From positions 1 through 15,407 of the forward strand of contig CACZNY010000415.1 in the NCBI GenBank assembly GCA_902782655.1: 15,407 nt of DNA, given 5' to 3'. This document shows, piece after piece, positions 15,115-15,407 of the stretch. The notes under the pieces are model-generated. The model did no database searches and was not told where the DNA came from. It saw only the letters and a program-made list of their open reading frames with translations. A program made the translations under genes and the position numbers. The stretch is from an uncultured Lachnospiraceae bacterium (GTDB lineage Bacteria > Bacillota > Clostridia > Lachnospirales > Lachnospiraceae). Numbering within the stretch: position 1 is the first letter of the stretch; the number at the start of each line of letters is the position of its first letter.

Positions 15115-15186
15115 TTCCTGGGAGCTTTTACGGGATTAACTGTAATGCATAGTGATCATTAAGCTCAACAGTAGGATGATATGCTG
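15115..15186 (+). other. Short spacer after the YjfB-like gene
   Basis: This 72-base 3' untranslated spacer links the YjfB-like stop codon to the terminator stem. I see no ORF or convincing secondary structure in it. Confidence 0.5.
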
Positions 15187-15235
15187 AAAGAATCAGGCTG
15201 CAGGCTGTAAAAGACCTGCAGCCTGATTCTTTGTG
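15187..15235 (+). terminator. Long 18-bp perfect hairpin terminator
   Basis: The left arm 15187-15204 and right arm 15215-15232 are perfectly complementary over 18 bp, with a 10-base loop (15205-15214). The stem begins AAAG and ends CTTT, so the A-stem/T-tail arrangement could work in both directions, with a T-rich but short tail. It most likely ends the transcript of the YjfB-like gene and the upstream EAL-glycosyltransferase pair. Confidence 0.8.
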
Positions 15236-15301
15236 TAAATATGTTATTATTTCCTGCGTGAAAACAGGGATTTAGTATACCTGCGCCTTCTAAGGAGGCT
15301 T

Positions 15302-15407
15302 GTGAAATACGTAAATCCATATTTTATGATTCAGACGCCAAAAGTACTGAATCACTGTTTTGATACAACGACGCCCAAAGTCAAATGGCTTTTTGAACAA
15401 GTTCAAA
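15302..15407 (+). CDS. Possible 5' part of an unidentified gene, running off the window
   Basis: A plus-strand frame stays open from 15239 to the end. A GTG at 15302 follows AAGGAGG (15292-15298) by only 3 bases, which is too close for good initiation, and the next in-frame ATG (15326) is 27 bases away. The peptide contains Thr-Pro-Lys-Val twice, 12 residues apart, from an imperfect DNA repeat. I do not recognise a family. It may equally be non-coding leader sequence. Confidence 0.2.
   Translation, partial: MKYVNPYFMIQTPKVLNHCFDTTTPKVKWLFEQVQ
15392..15407. repeat. 7-bp inverted repeat at the right edge
   Basis: TTTGAAC (15392-15398) and GTTCAAA (15401-15407) form a perfect inverted repeat separated by AA. 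It resembles a dimeric repressor operator, but the sequence is cut at this point, so nothing can be said about what it controls. Confidence 0.3.

Noticed and set aside
1..15407. Search for tRNA, rRNA, CRISPR repeats, transposase or integrase genes
   Set aside because: No cloverleaf-like sequence, spaced direct-repeat array, or transposase/integrase motif was recognised by eye on either strand.

Overview
The window looks like a chromosomal stretch from a motile, Gram-positive, low-to-mid GC anaerobe of the Clostridia, most likely Lachnospiraceae. This rests on protein families and gene order, not on any marker gene. The clues are a YaaO / kinase / YaaR / HolB / RicT / TrmN6 / RsmI block (the Firmicutes yaaO-rsmI neighbourhood), a lipoprotein L,D-transpeptidase of the Gram-positive type, a YjfB-family motility protein, strong AGGAG-type ribosome binding sites, a TTG start, and pervasive 4-base ATGA overlaps. 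No tRNA, rRNA, CRISPR array, insertion sequence or phage gene was seen.

Layout. (1) 1-71: GC-rich left edge, open in all three plus frames, running into a 13-bp inverted repeat. (2) 72-1091, minus strand: a CobD-like PLP aminotransferase/decarboxylase. (3) 1092-1278: divergent promoter region. (4) 1279-4573: three tightly overlapping surface-glycan genes (GDP-6-deoxymannose reductase-like SDR, DPM-like family 2 glycosyltransferase, large AftB-like GT-C membrane glycosyltransferase). (5) 4577-5794: lipoprotein L,D-transpeptidase. (6) 5808-11429: the conserved housekeeping block of Orn/Lys/Arg decarboxylase, divergent guanylate kinase-like protein, YaaR, DNA polymerase III delta prime, RicT, TrmN6 and RsmI, followed at 11495-11734 by an S4-domain RqcP/Hsp15-like protein and a hairpin terminator. 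(7) 11865-14875: a GGDEF(degenerate)-EAL protein overlapping by four bases a second GT-C membrane glycosyltransferase, then a 69-residue YjfB-like motility protein and an exceptionally long (18 bp) perfect terminator stem. (8) 15233-15407: an unassigned right edge with one weak partial ORF and a terminal palindrome.

How the genes may work together. From 1279 to 11734 all twelve genes point the same way and mostly overlap or nearly touch, and no terminator is visible among them. They could therefore be read from the extended -10 promoter near 1185, which would place replication and RNA-modification genes downstream of an envelope-glycan module. The glycan module would make or modify a sugar nucleotide (SDR), load a sugar on a lipid carrier (GT2), and transfer it outside the membrane (GT-C). 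The transpeptidase acts on the same compartment. The second transcription unit couples a probable c-di-GMP phosphodiesterase to another lipid-sugar-dependent glycosyltransferase and a motility-associated protein. That suggests, without proving it, second-messenger control of surface glycosylation or motility.

The families are mostly well known. The less ordinary points are the two GT-C contexts, the divergent guanylate kinase-like protein, a Walker A Lys-to-Arg change in delta prime, and the edges of the window.
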